From Pseudomonas cuatrocienegasensis (GTDB lineage Bacteria > Pseudomonadota > Gammaproteobacteria > Pseudomonadales > Pseudomonadaceae), in the NCBI RefSeq assembly GCF_900110925.1, contig NZ_FOFP01000016.1, positions 62,001-126,000 on the forward strand: a stretch of DNA of 64,000 nucleotides, written 5' to 3'. Shown one piece after another: positions 10,216 through 20,919 of the stretch. Position 1 is the first letter of the stretch; the number at the start of each line of letters is the position of its first letter. Made by a program: the position numbers and the translations under genes. The notes beneath the pieces are model-generated. The model searched no databases and was not told the origin of the DNA. It worked only from the letters and a program-made list of their open reading frames with translations.

Positions 10216-10221
10216 TATAAT
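10216..10221 (+). promoter_or_regulatory. Probable -10 box of the aspS promoter
   Basis: A perfect TATAAT within CCCTATATAATCCCCC, 175 bp upstream of aspS in an otherwise GC-rich region. No good -35 box is visible about 17 bp upstream, so this is only a suggestion. Confidence 0.4.
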
Positions 10222-10395
10222 CCCCCGCTTTGCCGCCGCGTCCCGGTCATGTGTCGAGGTGCCTGCCTGACTTAGCCTCATTACGAGCGGTCAAGCCCGA
10301 CAGGTGCCTTACGCCGCCGTGTGTCGCCAGGCAGGCCTTCGCGAGTGTTGGCCGCCTGTCCCACTGTTTAAGACTCAAGAGAAGTGATCACCACC

Positions 10396-12171
<1,776 letters not shown>

Positions 12172-12180
12172 AGCGTCACA

Positions 12181-12208
12181 AGAAGCCTGGTTTTCCAGGC
12201 TTCTTCTT
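12181..12208 (+). terminator. Rho-independent terminator of aspS
   Basis: AGAAGCCTG and CAGGCTTCT pair around GTTTTC, followed by TCTTTAAT. It lies 10 bp after the aspS stop. Confidence 0.8.
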
Positions 12209-12212
12209 TAAT

Positions 12213-12243
12213 AGCGGCCGGAGAGACTCGAACTCTCACGCCC
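12213..12243 (-). other. tRNA 3'-end fragment (T-arm and acceptor strand)
   Basis: Read on the minus strand, GAGAG-TTCGAGT-CTCTC is a perfect 5-bp T-stem with a canonical 7-nt T-loop (12221-12237). It is followed by CGGCCGC, the right length for the 3' acceptor strand. No matching D-arm, anticodon arm or 5' acceptor strand is visible next to it. It looks like a tRNA remnant or a tRNA-derived attachment core rather than a working gene. Confidence 0.5.
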
Positions 12244-12275
12244 CGATACTGAACGTGAAACAACCGGAGTGAGTT

Positions 12276-13025
12276 ATGGCTGGTCATTCCAAATGGGCCA
12301 ACATCAAGCACCGCAAGGGGCGTCAGGACGCCAAGCGCGGCAAGATCTTCACCAAGCTGATTCGTGAGCTGACCGTCGCCGCCAAGCACGGCGGCCCGAT
12401 CCCGGCAGACAATCCACGCTTGCGCCTGGCGGTGGACAAGGCGCTGACGGCCAATATGTCGCGTGATGTTATCGACCGTGCCATCGCCCGGGGGGTGGGT
12501 AACGACGAAGCCGACAACATGATCGAGCTGACCTATGAAGGGTACGCGCCAAGCGGCGTGGCGATCTTCGTCGAGGCCATGACCGATAACCGCAACCGCA
12601 CCGCCGCCGAAGTACGCCATGCCTTTACCAAGTGTGGCGGCAACCTGGGGACCGATGGCTCGGTGGCCTACATGTTCGACCGCAAGGGCCAGCTCGGTTT
12701 TGCCGCGGGTACCGATGAGGATGCGCTGATGGAGGCGGCGCTGGAAGCTGGCGCTGACGACGTGGAAATGGGCGAGGAGGGGGCCGCGCTGGTTTCCACC
12801 AGTTTTGTCGATTTTCATGCGGTCAACGAAGCGCTGGTTGCTGCCGGCTTCAAGGCGGAGGAAGCCGAGATTGCCATGATCCCGTCCATTAGCGCGCCAA
12901 TCGACGATCTGGAGACCGCGCAGAAAGTCATCAAGCTGATCGATATGCTCGAAGACCTGGACGACGTGCAGAACGTCTACCACAACGCGGAAATTCCCGA
13001 CGCGATCATGGAGCAGCTTGGCTGA
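12276..13025 (+). CDS. yebC: YebC/PmpR-family regulator
   Basis: A 249-aa YebC/TACO1 family protein beginning MAGHSKWANIKHRKGRQDAK, the family signature. In P. aeruginosa the orthologue PmpR (PA0964) represses the PQS regulator gene pqsR; other family members act on translation at proline stretches. The PQS biosynthetic genes that neighbour this region in P. aeruginosa are missing here, so a role in translation or other regulation may be more relevant. GGAGTGAGTT precedes the ATG. Length is normal. Confidence 0.93.
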   Translation: MAGHSKWANIKHRKGRQDAKRGKIFTKLIRELTVAAKHGGPIPADNPRLRLAVDKALTANMSRDVIDRAIARGVGNDEADNMIELTYEGYAPSGVAIFVEAMTDNRNRTAAEVRHAFTKCGGNLGTDGSVAYMFDRKGQLGFAAGTDEDALMEAALEAGADDVEMGEEGAALVSTSFVDFHAVNEALVAAGFKAEEAEIAMIPSISAPIDDLETAQKVIKLIDMLEDLDDVQNVYHNAEIPDAIMEQLG

Positions 13026-13042
13026 TTCCTGCCAGCAAGAGG

Positions 13043-13092
13043 AGGCCGGATCTCTGGGCAGTCTGTGGGCTGTCGGGGGCTCCGGCCTTTTC
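13043..13092 (+). terminator. Terminator downstream of yebC
   Basis: AGGCCGGA (13043) and TCCGGCCT (13081) pair around a ~30-nt GC-rich loop and are followed by TTTTC. The position between yebC and ruvC fits a terminator. Confidence 0.6.
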
Positions 13093-13182
13093 ATTGATGG
13101 GGTGTGGTGACTCTGCCTGGCGCTGGCCCTATACTCCGCGACTGGATAAATAAACAGTTCGCAGTGCGTCAGTGGAGCAGGC

Positions 13183-13707
13183 ATGACCTTGATTCTGGGT
13201 ATCGACCCGGGCTCGCGCATCACCGGTTATGGCGTGGTGCGTGATACCGGGCGCACATGCGAGTACGTGGCATCGGGCTGCATTCGCACCGGCAGCGGTA
13301 GCATGCCGGAGCGCTTGCAGGCAGTGTTTCGCGGGGTGCGCGAGGTGATCCAGACTTACGGCCCGGTGACCATGGGCATCGAGCAGGTGTTTATGGCGCG
13401 CAACCCCGATTCCGCGCTCAAGCTAGGCCAGGCCCGGGGCGTGGCGATAGTGGCGGGTGTAGAGGCAGGGCTGGACATCTCCGAGTACACCGCGACCCAG
13501 GTCAAGCAGGCGATTGCCGGGACGGGCGGGGCGGGCAAGGAGCAGGTGCAGATGATGGTCATGCACTTGCTCAAGCTGGTGCAAAAGCCGCAGATCGACG
13601 CATCCGATGCCCTGGCCATTGCCTTGTGCCACGCGCATCATCGGCAAAGTCTTATTCCTCACGGGCTGGTCGCAGCCAAGCGGCGCGGCGGGCGTCTTCG
13701 TTTATAA
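13183..13707 (+). CDS. ruvC: Holliday junction endonuclease RuvC
   Basis: A 174-aa resolvase that cuts Holliday junctions in the RuvABC complex. Acidic catalytic residues are visible: Asp in ILGIDPGSRITGYG, Glu in MGIEQVF, and the Asp pair in DASDALAIALCHAH. Length equals other Pseudomonas RuvC. It is first of the ruvCAB operon, with ruvA 20 bp downstream. Confidence 0.97.
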   Translation: MTLILGIDPGSRITGYGVVRDTGRTCEYVASGCIRTGSGSMPERLQAVFRGVREVIQTYGPVTMGIEQVFMARNPDSALKLGQARGVAIVAGVEAGLDISEYTATQVKQAIAGTGGAGKEQVQMMVMHLLKLVQKPQIDASDALAIALCHAHHRQSLIPHGLVAAKRRGGRLRL

Positions 13708-13727
13708 CCGGCTCCAAGGATTGCAGA

Positions 13728-14333
13728 GTGATTGGACGTTTACGCGGGACCCTGGCGGACAAGCAGCCGCCACATTTGATTCTGGATGTGAATGGGCTGG
13801 GCTATGAGCTGGAAGTGCCCATGACCACCCTGTACCGTTTGCCTGCCGTGGGCGAGCCGGTGACCCTGCACACCCACTTGGTGGTGCGCGAGGATGCTCA
13901 CCTGTTGTACGGCTTTTATGAAAAGCGCGAGCGCGAGCTGTTCCGTGAGCTGATCCGCCTCAATGGCGTGGGACCGAAGCTGGCCCTGGCCTTGATGTCC
14001 GGGTTGGAGGTGGATGAGCTGGTGCGTTGCGTGCAGGCCCAGGACACCTCGGCGCTGGTCAGGGTGCCGGGTGTTGGCAAGAAAACCGCCGAGCGCCTGC
14101 TGGTCGAGCTCAAGGATCGCTTCAAGGCCTGGGAAACCTTGCCGGGGATGGCGACCCTGGTGGTTGAACCTCGCGGCCTGAGCACAGTCTCAAGCGCGGA
14201 GAATGATGCGGTGAGTGCACTCATCTCCCTGGGCTACAAGCCGCAGGAGGCCAGTCGCGCCGTTTCTGCGATCAAAGAAGATGGATTGAGCAGTGAAGAT
14301 ATGATTCGTCGTGCCCTCAAGGGAATGGTGTAA
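13728..14333 (+). CDS. ruvA: Holliday junction DNA-binding protein RuvA
   Basis: A 201-aa RuvA starting at GTG 13728 (read as MIGRLRGTL), which matches the family N-terminus; the open frame extends upstream into ruvC and should not be used. Two helix-hairpin-helix motifs bind the junction (RLNGVGPKLALAL, RVPGVGKKTAERLLVEL), and domain III (DAVSALISLGYKPQEA) contacts RuvB. Tetramers target RuvB to junctions. The stop directly abuts the ruvB ATG. Confidence 0.97.
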   Translation: MIGRLRGTLADKQPPHLILDVNGLGYELEVPMTTLYRLPAVGEPVTLHTHLVVREDAHLLYGFYEKRERELFRELIRLNGVGPKLALALMSGLEVDELVRCVQAQDTSALVRVPGVGKKTAERLLVELKDRFKAWETLPGMATLVVEPRGLSTVSSAENDAVSALISLGYKPQEASRAVSAIKEDGLSSEDMIRRALKGMV

Positions 14334-15386
14334 ATGCTCGAAGCCGACCGCCTGATCACCGCCGCGCCGCGTGACCGCGACGAGCAGGTCGACCGCGCCA
14401 TTCGTCCGTTGAAGCTGGCCGAGTACATTGGTCAGCCCAGTGTGCGCGAGCAGATGGAGCTGTTCATCCAGGCGGCCAAAGGCCGTGCCGAAGCGCTGGA
14501 CCACACTCTGATTTTCGGCCCGCCCGGCCTTGGCAAGACCACCCTGGCCAATATCATCGCCCAGGAAATGGGCGTGTCGATCAAAAGCACCTCCGGCCCG
14601 GTGCTCGAACGGCCAGGTGATCTGGCGGCGCTGCTGACCAATCTTGAACCCGGCGATGTGCTGTTTATCGACGAGATTCACCGCCTTTCGCCCATTGTTG
14701 AAGAAGTGCTGTACCCGGCGATGGAGGACTTTCAGCTCGACATCATGATCGGCGAAGGTCCTGCCGCGCGTTCGATCAAACTCGACCTGCCGCCTTTTAC
14801 CCTGGTTGGCGCCACCACCCGCGCTGGCATGCTGACCAATCCGCTGCGGGACCGTTTCGGTATCGTGCAGCGTCTGGAGTTCTACAACATCGATGACCTG
14901 GCCACCATTGTCGGGCGCTCGGCCGGCATTCTTGGCTTGCCCATCGAAGACCGCGGCGCCTTTGAAATCGCCCGGCGTGCCCGTGGCACGCCGCGTATCG
15001 CCAACCGGCTGCTGCGCCGTGTACGGGACTTCGCCGAAGTGCGTGGCAAGGGGCACATTACCCAGCAGATCGCCGATCTGGCGCTGAACCTGCTGGATGT
15101 CGATGAGCGCGGTTTCGATCACCAGGACCGGCGCTTGTTACTGACGATGATCGAGAAGTTCGACGGCGGCCCTGTGGGTGTTGACAGCCTGGCGGCGGCG
15201 ATCAGTGAGGAGCGCCATACCATCGAGGATGTGCTGGAGCCTTATCTGATTCAGCAGGGCTACATCATGCGCACGCCACGCGGACGCGTGGTCACCCGGC
15301 ATGCCTATTTGCACTTCGGCCTGAATGTGCCCAAACGCATGGGCGATTTGCCAACTGCTGACCTGTTCGCGGTGGATGATGAATAG
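14334..15386 (+). CDS. ruvB: Holliday junction ATPase RuvB
   Basis: A 350-aa AAA+ hexameric motor for branch migration. Walker A is FGPPGLGKTTLANI, Walker B LFIDEIHRLSP, sensor 1 VGATTRAG, and the Arg finger region LRDRFGIVQRLEFY. The C-terminal winged helix contains RTPRGRVVTRHAYLHFGL. It begins immediately after the ruvA stop, so the two are translationally coupled. Confidence 0.98.
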   Translation: MLEADRLITAAPRDRDEQVDRAIRPLKLAEYIGQPSVREQMELFIQAAKGRAEALDHTLIFGPPGLGKTTLANIIAQEMGVSIKSTSGPVLERPGDLAALLTNLEPGDVLFIDEIHRLSPIVEEVLYPAMEDFQLDIMIGEGPAARSIKLDLPPFTLVGATTRAGMLTNPLRDRFGIVQRLEFYNIDDLATIVGRSAGILGLPIEDRGAFEIARRARGTPRIANRLLRRVRDFAEVRGKGHITQQIADLALNLLDVDERGFDHQDRRLLLTMIEKFDGGPVGVDSLAAAISEERHTIEDVLEPYLIQQGYIMRTPRGRVVTRHAYLHFGLNVPKRMGDLPTADLFAVDDE

Positions 15387-15438
15387 AAAAAAATACTTAC
15401 CATTGCCGATTGGCAAGTGCGGGAGCTGGCACTAGAGT

Positions 15439-15894
15439 ATGCGCGCGCAAAACGGAGTTCAGCCGTTCGTCCATCGTTGTCGTGTGTACTACGAGGACAC
15501 CGATGCCGGCGGCATCGTCTACTACGTCAATTACCTCAAATTCATGGAGCGGGCTCGCACCGAGCGTCTGCGCGATCTGGGCTTTGCCCAGTCGACGCTG
15601 GCCGGTGAGGGCCTGTTGTTCGTTGTGCACTCCAGTGAAGCGCGTTATCACGCGCCGGCGCGGTTGGATGACGAGTTGTTGGTAAGCGCCGAAGTGATCG
15701 AGTTGAACCGTGTCAGCCTGCGTTTCCGTCAACAAGTCAGGCGGGTAGCGGATGATGTGCTGCTGTGTGAAGGGCAGTTTTTGGTCGCCTGTGTAGGCGC
15801 CGACAATTTGAAACCCCGGGCCATTCCCCAAACCTTGCGTTCGGCCTTCGCCGACCTGGGCGGCGCGGGTACATCTGGTAAAGCAGGAGAGTAA
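15439..15894 (+). CDS. ybgC: Tol-Pal-associated acyl-CoA thioesterase
   Basis: A 151-aa 4-hydroxybenzoyl-CoA thioesterase-type hotdog protein. The active site motif YYEDTDAGGIVYYVNYLKFM carries the catalytic Asp. YbgC is the usual first gene of the tol-pal cluster and acts on acyl-CoA or acyl-ACP at the inner membrane. It ends 2 bp before tolQ. Confidence 0.93.
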   Translation: MRAQNGVQPFVHRCRVYYEDTDAGGIVYYVNYLKFMERARTERLRDLGFAQSTLAGEGLLFVVHSSEARYHAPARLDDELLVSAEVIELNRVSLRFRQQVRRVADDVLLCEGQFLVACVGADNLKPRAIPQTLRSAFADLGGAGTSGKAGE

Positions 15895-15896
15895 GC

Positions 15897-16592
15897 GTGG
15901 AAGCCAACGCCGTTGACCACATGTCGATGTGGAGTTTGATCAGCAACGCCAGCCTGGTGGTGCAATTGGTGATGTTGACGCTGGTGGCCGCGTCGGTCAT
16001 GTCCTGGGTCATGATTTTCCAGCGCATCAGCCTGCTGCGTGCGGCCAAGCGTGCCCTGGATGCGTTCGAGGAGCGCTTCTGGTCGGGTATCGACCTGTCC
16101 AAGCTGTATCGTCAGGCCGGTAGCAATCCTGATCCGGACTCGGGCCTGGAGCAGATCTTCCGCGCCGGCTTCAAGGAGTTCTCGCGTCTGCGCCAGCAGC
16201 CTGGCGTCGATCCGGATGCGGTCATGGACGGTGTGGCGCGTGCGATGCGCGTGGCCATCTCCCGTGAGGAAGAGAAGCTCGAGCAGAGCCTGCCGTTTCT
16301 CGCCACTGTGGGTTCGACCAGCCCCTATATCGGCCTGTTCGGTACCGTGTGGGGCATCATGAACTCTTTCCGTGGCCTGGCGCAGGTGCAGCAAGCCACC
16401 CTGGCAACGGTAGCGCCGGGTATCGCCGAGGCGTTGATCGCCACCGCCATTGGCCTGTTCGCCGCGATTCCTGCGGTAATCGCCTATAACCGCTTCGCCT
16501 CGCGTGGCGAGATGCTGATTGGTCGCTACTACACCTTCGCTGACGAGTTCCAGGCGATCCTGCACCGTAAAGTGCACACCAGCGACGAATAA
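15897..16592 (+). CDS. tolQ: Tol-Pal proton channel subunit TolQ
   Basis: A 231-aa inner-membrane protein with three membrane segments (residues ~20-40, ~135-160, ~170-195) and the conserved block TVGSTSPYIGLFGTVWGIMN. With TolR it forms the proton channel that energises TolA. The start is GTG 15897 after GGAGAG. Confidence 0.96.
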   Translation: MEANAVDHMSMWSLISNASLVVQLVMLTLVAASVMSWVMIFQRISLLRAAKRALDAFEERFWSGIDLSKLYRQAGSNPDPDSGLEQIFRAGFKEFSRLRQQPGVDPDAVMDGVARAMRVAISREEEKLEQSLPFLATVGSTSPYIGLFGTVWGIMNSFRGLAQVQQATLATVAPGIAEALIATAIGLFAAIPAVIAYNRFASRGEMLIGRYYTFADEFQAILHRKVHTSDE

Positions 16593-16627
16593 GCCTCCGG
16601 CATTCTTTACTACAGGTTTCTCCAGTA

Positions 16628-17080
16628 ATGGCCAGAATTCGTAACAGACGCAAACCCGTCGCCGAGATGAACGTGGTGCCCTACATCGACGTGATGTTGG
16701 TGCTGCTGGTCATCTTCATGGTGACGGCGCCCATGCTCAATCAGGGCGTCAAGGTCGACCTGCCGCAGGTCAGCAGCGAGGTCCTGCCGCAGGATAACGA
16801 TGCGCAGGTCCTGACCATTTCCATCAAGGCCGACAAGACCTACTACTGGAACATGGGCAGCGAGGTCGATACCGATACCGTCCAGGACCAGGCCATGGAT
16901 CTCGAAGGAATGACTCGCGCCGCGACGGCGATCATCAACCAGAGCCGTAGCCAGGGTAAGCAGGTGCAGGTATTCGTGCGTGGTGATAAGACGGTCGACT
17001 ACGGCACCGTGATGTCGGCCATGGGTGGATTGCAGCAGGCGGGCGTGGGTAATGTCGGCCTGATCACCGAGGCGCCCTGA
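16628..17080 (+). CDS. tolR: Tol-Pal proton channel subunit TolR
   Basis: A 150-aa ExbD/TolR protein with a short cytoplasmic tail, one membrane segment carrying the proton-conducting Asp21 (PYIDVMLVLLVIFMVTAP), and a periplasmic domain ending DYGTVMSAMGGLQQAGVGNV. The stop codon overlaps the tolA start by 1 nt. Confidence 0.96.
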   Translation: MARIRNRRKPVAEMNVVPYIDVMLVLLVIFMVTAPMLNQGVKVDLPQVSSEVLPQDNDAQVLTISIKADKTYYWNMGSEVDTDTVQDQAMDLEGMTRAATAIINQSRSQGKQVQVFVRGDKTVDYGTVMSAMGGLQQAGVGNVGLITEAP

Positions 17081-18069
17081 TGCAGTACCAGCGCGAACCG
17101 TCTCCTTCGGAAAGCCTGTTCTGGCCCATCGTCTGGGCCGTGGCGCTGCACGTGCTGATGTTCGCGATGCTGTTCGTCAGCTTCGCCTTCGCCCCCGAAT
17201 TGCCGCCTTCGCGGCCAATCGTTCAGGCGACGCTGTATCAGCTCAAGTCGCAGAGCCAGGCCACCACCCAGACCAACCAGAAGATCGCCGGGGAAACCAA
17301 GAAGACCACGGCGCCGATTTACGAGACCGAACAGCTCGAGCAGAAGAAGCTCGAGCAGGAGCAGGCGGCTGCCGCGAAAGCGGCGGAACAAAAGCAGGCT
17401 GAAGCCGCTCAAAAAGCCGAAGCGGCCGCCAAGGCTGCCGAGACCGCAGAGCAGAAGAAGGCTGAAGCTGAGCAGAAACGCCTGGCTGACGTGGCCAAGA
17501 AGAAAGCCGCGGACGATGCCGCCAAGCAGAAAGCCGCGGAAGAGGCCAAGAAAAAAGCGGCTGAGGATGCCAAGAAAAAGGCAGCCGAAGACGCGAAGAA
17601 AAAAGCAGCGGCCGAGGCGGCGAAGAAGAAAGCCGCTGACGATGCCAAGAAGAAGGCCGCAGCCGATGCGGCGCGCAAGGCTGTCGAGGACAAGAAGGCA
17701 GCGGCGCTGGCCGAGTTGCTCTCTGAGGACGTGGGCCGCCAGCAGGCCCTGGCCGACGAAGTGGGCGATCAGGTCGCTGGCAGCCTGGATGATCTGATCG
17801 TCATGCTGGTTAGCCAACAATGGCGGCGGCCACCTTCGGCACGCAACGGCATGAGCGTTGAGGTCATGATCGAGATGTTGCCCGATGGCACCATTACCAA
17901 TGCCAGCGTAACCCGTTCCAGCGGCGATGCACCGTTCGACAATTCCGCCGTGCAAGCGGTGCGCAACGTCGGACGAGTGGCCGAAATGCAGCAACTCGAT
18001 CGCGCTACCTTTGATCGACTTTACCGGCAGCGTCGTGCCGTCTTTAAACCGGAGGATTTAGGTCTGTGA
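17080..18069 (+). CDS. tolA: TolA energy-transducing protein
   Basis: A 329-aa protein with one N-terminal membrane helix (IVWAVALHVLMFAMLFVSFAF), a long Ala/Lys/Glu-rich helical rod (about residues 85-210, many KKKAAEDA-type repeats), and a C-terminal TonB-like domain that binds TolB, Pal and the porins (MSVEVMIEMLPDGTITNASV). It links the inner-membrane motor to the outer membrane. It ends overlapping tolB by 4 nt. Confidence 0.96.
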   Translation: MQYQREPSPSESLFWPIVWAVALHVLMFAMLFVSFAFAPELPPSRPIVQATLYQLKSQSQATTQTNQKIAGETKKTTAPIYETEQLEQKKLEQEQAAAAKAAEQKQAEAAQKAEAAAKAAETAEQKKAEAEQKRLADVAKKKAADDAAKQKAAEEAKKKAAEDAKKKAAEDAKKKAAAEAAKKKAADDAKKKAAADAARKAVEDKKAAALAELLSEDVGRQQALADEVGDQVAGSLDDLIVMLVSQQWRRPPSARNGMSVEVMIEMLPDGTITNASVTRSSGDAPFDNSAVQAVRNVGRVAEMQQLDRATFDRLYRQRRAVFKPEDLGL

Positions 18070-19364
18070 ATACCCTGATGCGTATCGCCCTGTTGGGCCT
18101 GGCCATGTTGGTCGGCACTGTACAGGCGGCTGATCCGTTGGTGATCAGCAGTGGCACCGACCGTGCCACGCCAATTGCCGTTGTGCCCTTCGGCTGGCAG
18201 GGCGGCAATGTGCTGCCCGAAGACATGTCCGACATCATTGGCAAGGACCTGCGCAATTCCGGCGTGTTCGAGCCGATCCCGCGCCAGAACATGATCAGTT
18301 TGCCGACCCAGGGCAGCGAAGTGATCTACCGCGACTGGAAAGCGCTGGGCGCGCAGTACGTGCTGGTGGGCAATATCGTGCCGGCCGGCGGTCGTTTGCA
18401 GGTGCAGTTCGGTCTGTTCAACGTGGCCACCGAGCAGCAGGTCATGACCGGCAGTGTCGGCGGCGGCGTCGATCAGCTGCGTGACATGGCGCACCATATC
18501 GCTGACCAGTCGTTCGAAAAGCTCACTGGCGTCAAGGGCGCTTTCTCCACCCGTCTGCTTTATGTGACGGCAGAGCGTTTCTCGGCCAACAACACGCGCT
18601 ACACCCTGCAGCGTTCCGACTACGACGGTGCGCGTGCGGTGACCTTGTTGCAGTCGCGCGAGCCGATCCTGTCGCCATCGTTTGCACCGGATGGCCGTCG
18701 GATTGCCTACGTTTCGTTCGAGCAAGGTCGTCCACGCATCTTTGTTCAGCACATCGACACCGGTCGTCGTGAGCAGATCACCAACTTCGAAGGCCTGAAC
18801 GGCGCGCCAGCCTGGTCGCCCGATGGCAATCGCCTGGCTTTCGTGCTGTCGCGCGATGGCAACCCGGAAATTTACGTGATGGACATGGGTACGCGTCAGA
18901 TCCGGCGTGTGACCAATCAAGGCTCCATCGATACCGAACCGTTCTGGGGTAAGGATGGTCAAACCATCTACTTCACCTCGGACCGCTCTGGCAAACCGCA
19001 GATCTACAAGACGAACATCAATAGCGGTGCGGCTGAGCGAGTGACTTTTGTCGGCAACTACAACGCCAACCCTAAGCTGTCTGCCGATGAAAAGACCCTG
19101 GTAATGATTCATCGCCAGGATGGCTACACCGTGTTCAAGGTTGCGGCCCAGGACCTGCAGCGCGGCAATTTGCGGATTTTGTCCGATACAAGTTTGGATG
19201 AGTCCCCTACTGTTGCGCCCAACGGCACCATGCTAATCTACGCCACCCGCCAGCAGGGGCGGGGAGTCTTGATGTTAGCGTCCGTAAATGGTCGCGTAAG
19301 GCTCCCTCTTCCTACCGCTCAAGGCGAAGTTCGAGAGCCTTCCTGGTCCCCCTTCCTGAACTGA
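18066..19364 (+). CDS. tolB: Periplasmic beta-propeller protein TolB
   Basis: A 432-aa exported protein with signal peptide MNTLMRIALLGLAMLVGTVQAA, an N-terminal alpha/beta domain, and a six-bladed propeller with typical TolB repeats (PSFAPDGRRIAYVSFE, PAWSPDGNRLAFVLS, PFWGKDGQTIYFTSD). It shuttles between Pal and TolA. The start is GTG 18066; an ATG four codons downstream is an alternative. Confidence 0.96.
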   Translation: MNTLMRIALLGLAMLVGTVQAADPLVISSGTDRATPIAVVPFGWQGGNVLPEDMSDIIGKDLRNSGVFEPIPRQNMISLPTQGSEVIYRDWKALGAQYVLVGNIVPAGGRLQVQFGLFNVATEQQVMTGSVGGGVDQLRDMAHHIADQSFEKLTGVKGAFSTRLLYVTAERFSANNTRYTLQRSDYDGARAVTLLQSREPILSPSFAPDGRRIAYVSFEQGRPRIFVQHIDTGRREQITNFEGLNGAPAWSPDGNRLAFVLSRDGNPEIYVMDMGTRQIRRVTNQGSIDTEPFWGKDGQTIYFTSDRSGKPQIYKTNINSGAAERVTFVGNYNANPKLSADEKTLVMIHRQDGYTVFKVAAQDLQRGNLRILSDTSLDESPTVAPNGTMLIYATRQQGRGVLMLASVNGRVRLPLPTAQGEVREPSWSPFLN

Positions 19365-19412
19365 TGCGGCGCTACACCACTTAATACACTGGGGTTCATT
19401 AGGAGTTACACG

Positions 19413-19910
19413 ATGGAAATGCTGAAATTTGGCAAATTTGCTGCACTGAGCCTGGCTCTCGCCGTGGCTGTAGGTTGTTCCTCCAAAGGCGGTGACACCG
19501 CTGGCGAAGGCGCTGTTGATCCGAACGCTGGCTACGGTGCTAACACCGGCGCCGTTGATGGCAGCCTGAGCGAAGAAGCTGCTCTGCGCGCTATCACCAC
19601 TTTCTACTTCGAATACGACAGCTCGGACCTGAAGCCGGAAGCCATGCGCGCTCTGGACGTTCACGCCAAAGACCTGAAAGGCAATGGCGCTCGCGTCGTT
19701 CTGGAAGGCCACGCTGACGAGCGCGGTACCCGTGAGTACAACATGGCTCTGGGCGAGCGTCGTGCGAAAGCCGTTCAGCGCTACCTGGTACTGCAGGGCG
19801 TTTCCCCGGCTCAGCTGGAACTGGTTTCCTACGGCGAAGAGCGTCCGGTTGCCACTGGCAACGACGAGCAGTCCTGGGCTCAGAACCGTCGCGTCGAACT
19901 GCGTAAGTAA
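19413..19910 (+). CDS. pal: Peptidoglycan-associated lipoprotein Pal (OprL)
   Basis: A 165-aa lipoprotein with lipobox AVGC (Cys22), a Gly/Ala-rich linker, and an OmpA-like domain that binds peptidoglycan (VVLEGHADERGTREYNMALG and ERRAKAVQRYL). It anchors the outer membrane to the wall and completes the Tol-Pal constriction machine. TTAGGAGTT precedes the ATG. Confidence 0.97.
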   Translation: MEMLKFGKFAALSLALAVAVGCSSKGGDTAGEGAVDPNAGYGANTGAVDGSLSEEAALRAITTFYFEYDSSDLKPEAMRALDVHAKDLKGNGARVVLEGHADERGTREYNMALGERRAKAVQRYLVLQGVSPAQLELVSYGEERPVATGNDEQSWAQNRRVELRK

Positions 19911-19916
19911 TTCGAT

Positions 19917-20729
19917 ATGCGAACGTGCCGTCGTGTCATAACCGTTCTGGCGCTCAGCCTGCCCCTGGTGGCAATGGCTGAGATTCCCGTGGTCGATAAC
20001 AATGCCGGTAACGGCAGCAGTAGTTATCCACCTGCTGGTTATGGCACGTCTGGTGCCTATGCGGGGGGAGGGGCGCAAGCCCCTGCCTCTGCGCAGGGCA
20101 TGCTGTTCAGCCAGCTGCAGCAGATGCAGCAGGAAATCGCGCAACTGCGCGGTCTGCTCGAAGAGCAGCAGAATGAAATTCAGCGCATGAAGCAGGAAGG
20201 CCTGGAGCGTTATCAGGACCTCGACAAGCGTCTGAGCAGTGGAGCGGCCGGTGCTGCAGCCACACAAAATTCCACCGCGGGCGCGATTGATGCCAGCGGT
20301 ACACCATCGCCGAGTGGCGAGGTGGCGAGTGGTGGCAGCGAACCTGCCGACCCCGCAAAAGAAAAGCTGTTCTATGAGGCCGCCTTTGATCTGATCAAGG
20401 CAAAGGATTTCGACAAGGCCAGCCAGGCGTTCAGCGCGTTTCTGCGTAAATACCCCAACAGTGTCTACGCGGGTAATGCCCAGTACTGGTTGGGTGAAGT
20501 GAACCTGGCCAAAGGTGATCTGCAGGGCGCGGGTCAGGCCTTTGCACGGGTTAGCCAGACTTACCCGCAGCATGCCAAAGTGCCTGATTCGTTGTTCAAA
20601 CTGGCAGATGTCGAGCAGCGTCTTGGAAATGCCGACAAGGCCAAGGGTATCCTGCAGCAGGTCATTGCCCAGTATCCCGGCACATCGGCCGCGCAATTGG
20701 CGCAGCGAGATTTGCAGCGTCTGCCTTAA
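19917..20729 (+). CDS. cpoB: Cell division coordinator CpoB (YbgF)
   Basis: A 270-aa periplasmic protein with signal peptide (VITVLALSLPLVAMAE), a trimerising coiled coil at ~60-105, a Ser/Gly-rich linker, and a TPR domain from about 145 (YEAAFDLIKAKDFDKASQAF, YWLGEVNLAKGDLQGAGQAF). CpoB coordinates peptidoglycan synthesis with Tol-driven outer-membrane constriction. It is the last gene of the tol-pal operon and is followed by a terminator. Confidence 0.94.
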   Translation: MRTCRRVITVLALSLPLVAMAEIPVVDNNAGNGSSSYPPAGYGTSGAYAGGGAQAPASAQGMLFSQLQQMQQEIAQLRGLLEEQQNEIQRMKQEGLERYQDLDKRLSSGAAGAAATQNSTAGAIDASGTPSPSGEVASGGSEPADPAKEKLFYEAAFDLIKAKDFDKASQAFSAFLRKYPNSVYAGNAQYWLGEVNLAKGDLQGAGQAFARVSQTYPQHAKVPDSLFKLADVEQRLGNADKAKGILQQVIAQYPGTSAAQLAQRDLQRLP

Positions 20730-20747
20730 GCACGTTGTAGTTGATAA

Positions 20748-20776
20748 AAACCCGCGCCTGTCGCGGGCTTTTTATA
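20748..20776 (+). terminator. Rho-independent terminator of the tol-pal operon
   Basis: AAACCCGCG-CCTGT-CGCGGGCTTTTTAT: an 8-bp GC stem followed by five T's, 18 bp after the cpoB stop. Confidence 0.85.
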
Positions 20777-20919
20777 TCCCGCCATACTTGTCGGCCACCC
20801 TTCGGGACGTGGCTGCGCAACGTTAAAAATTTCTCCCGGAAAATTTTTCGTATACAATCGCGCCCCTTTTCCCGCAACGGAGGCGGATGGCCTGTTTCGC
20901 CGTCACGCCCGTGGCCCAT

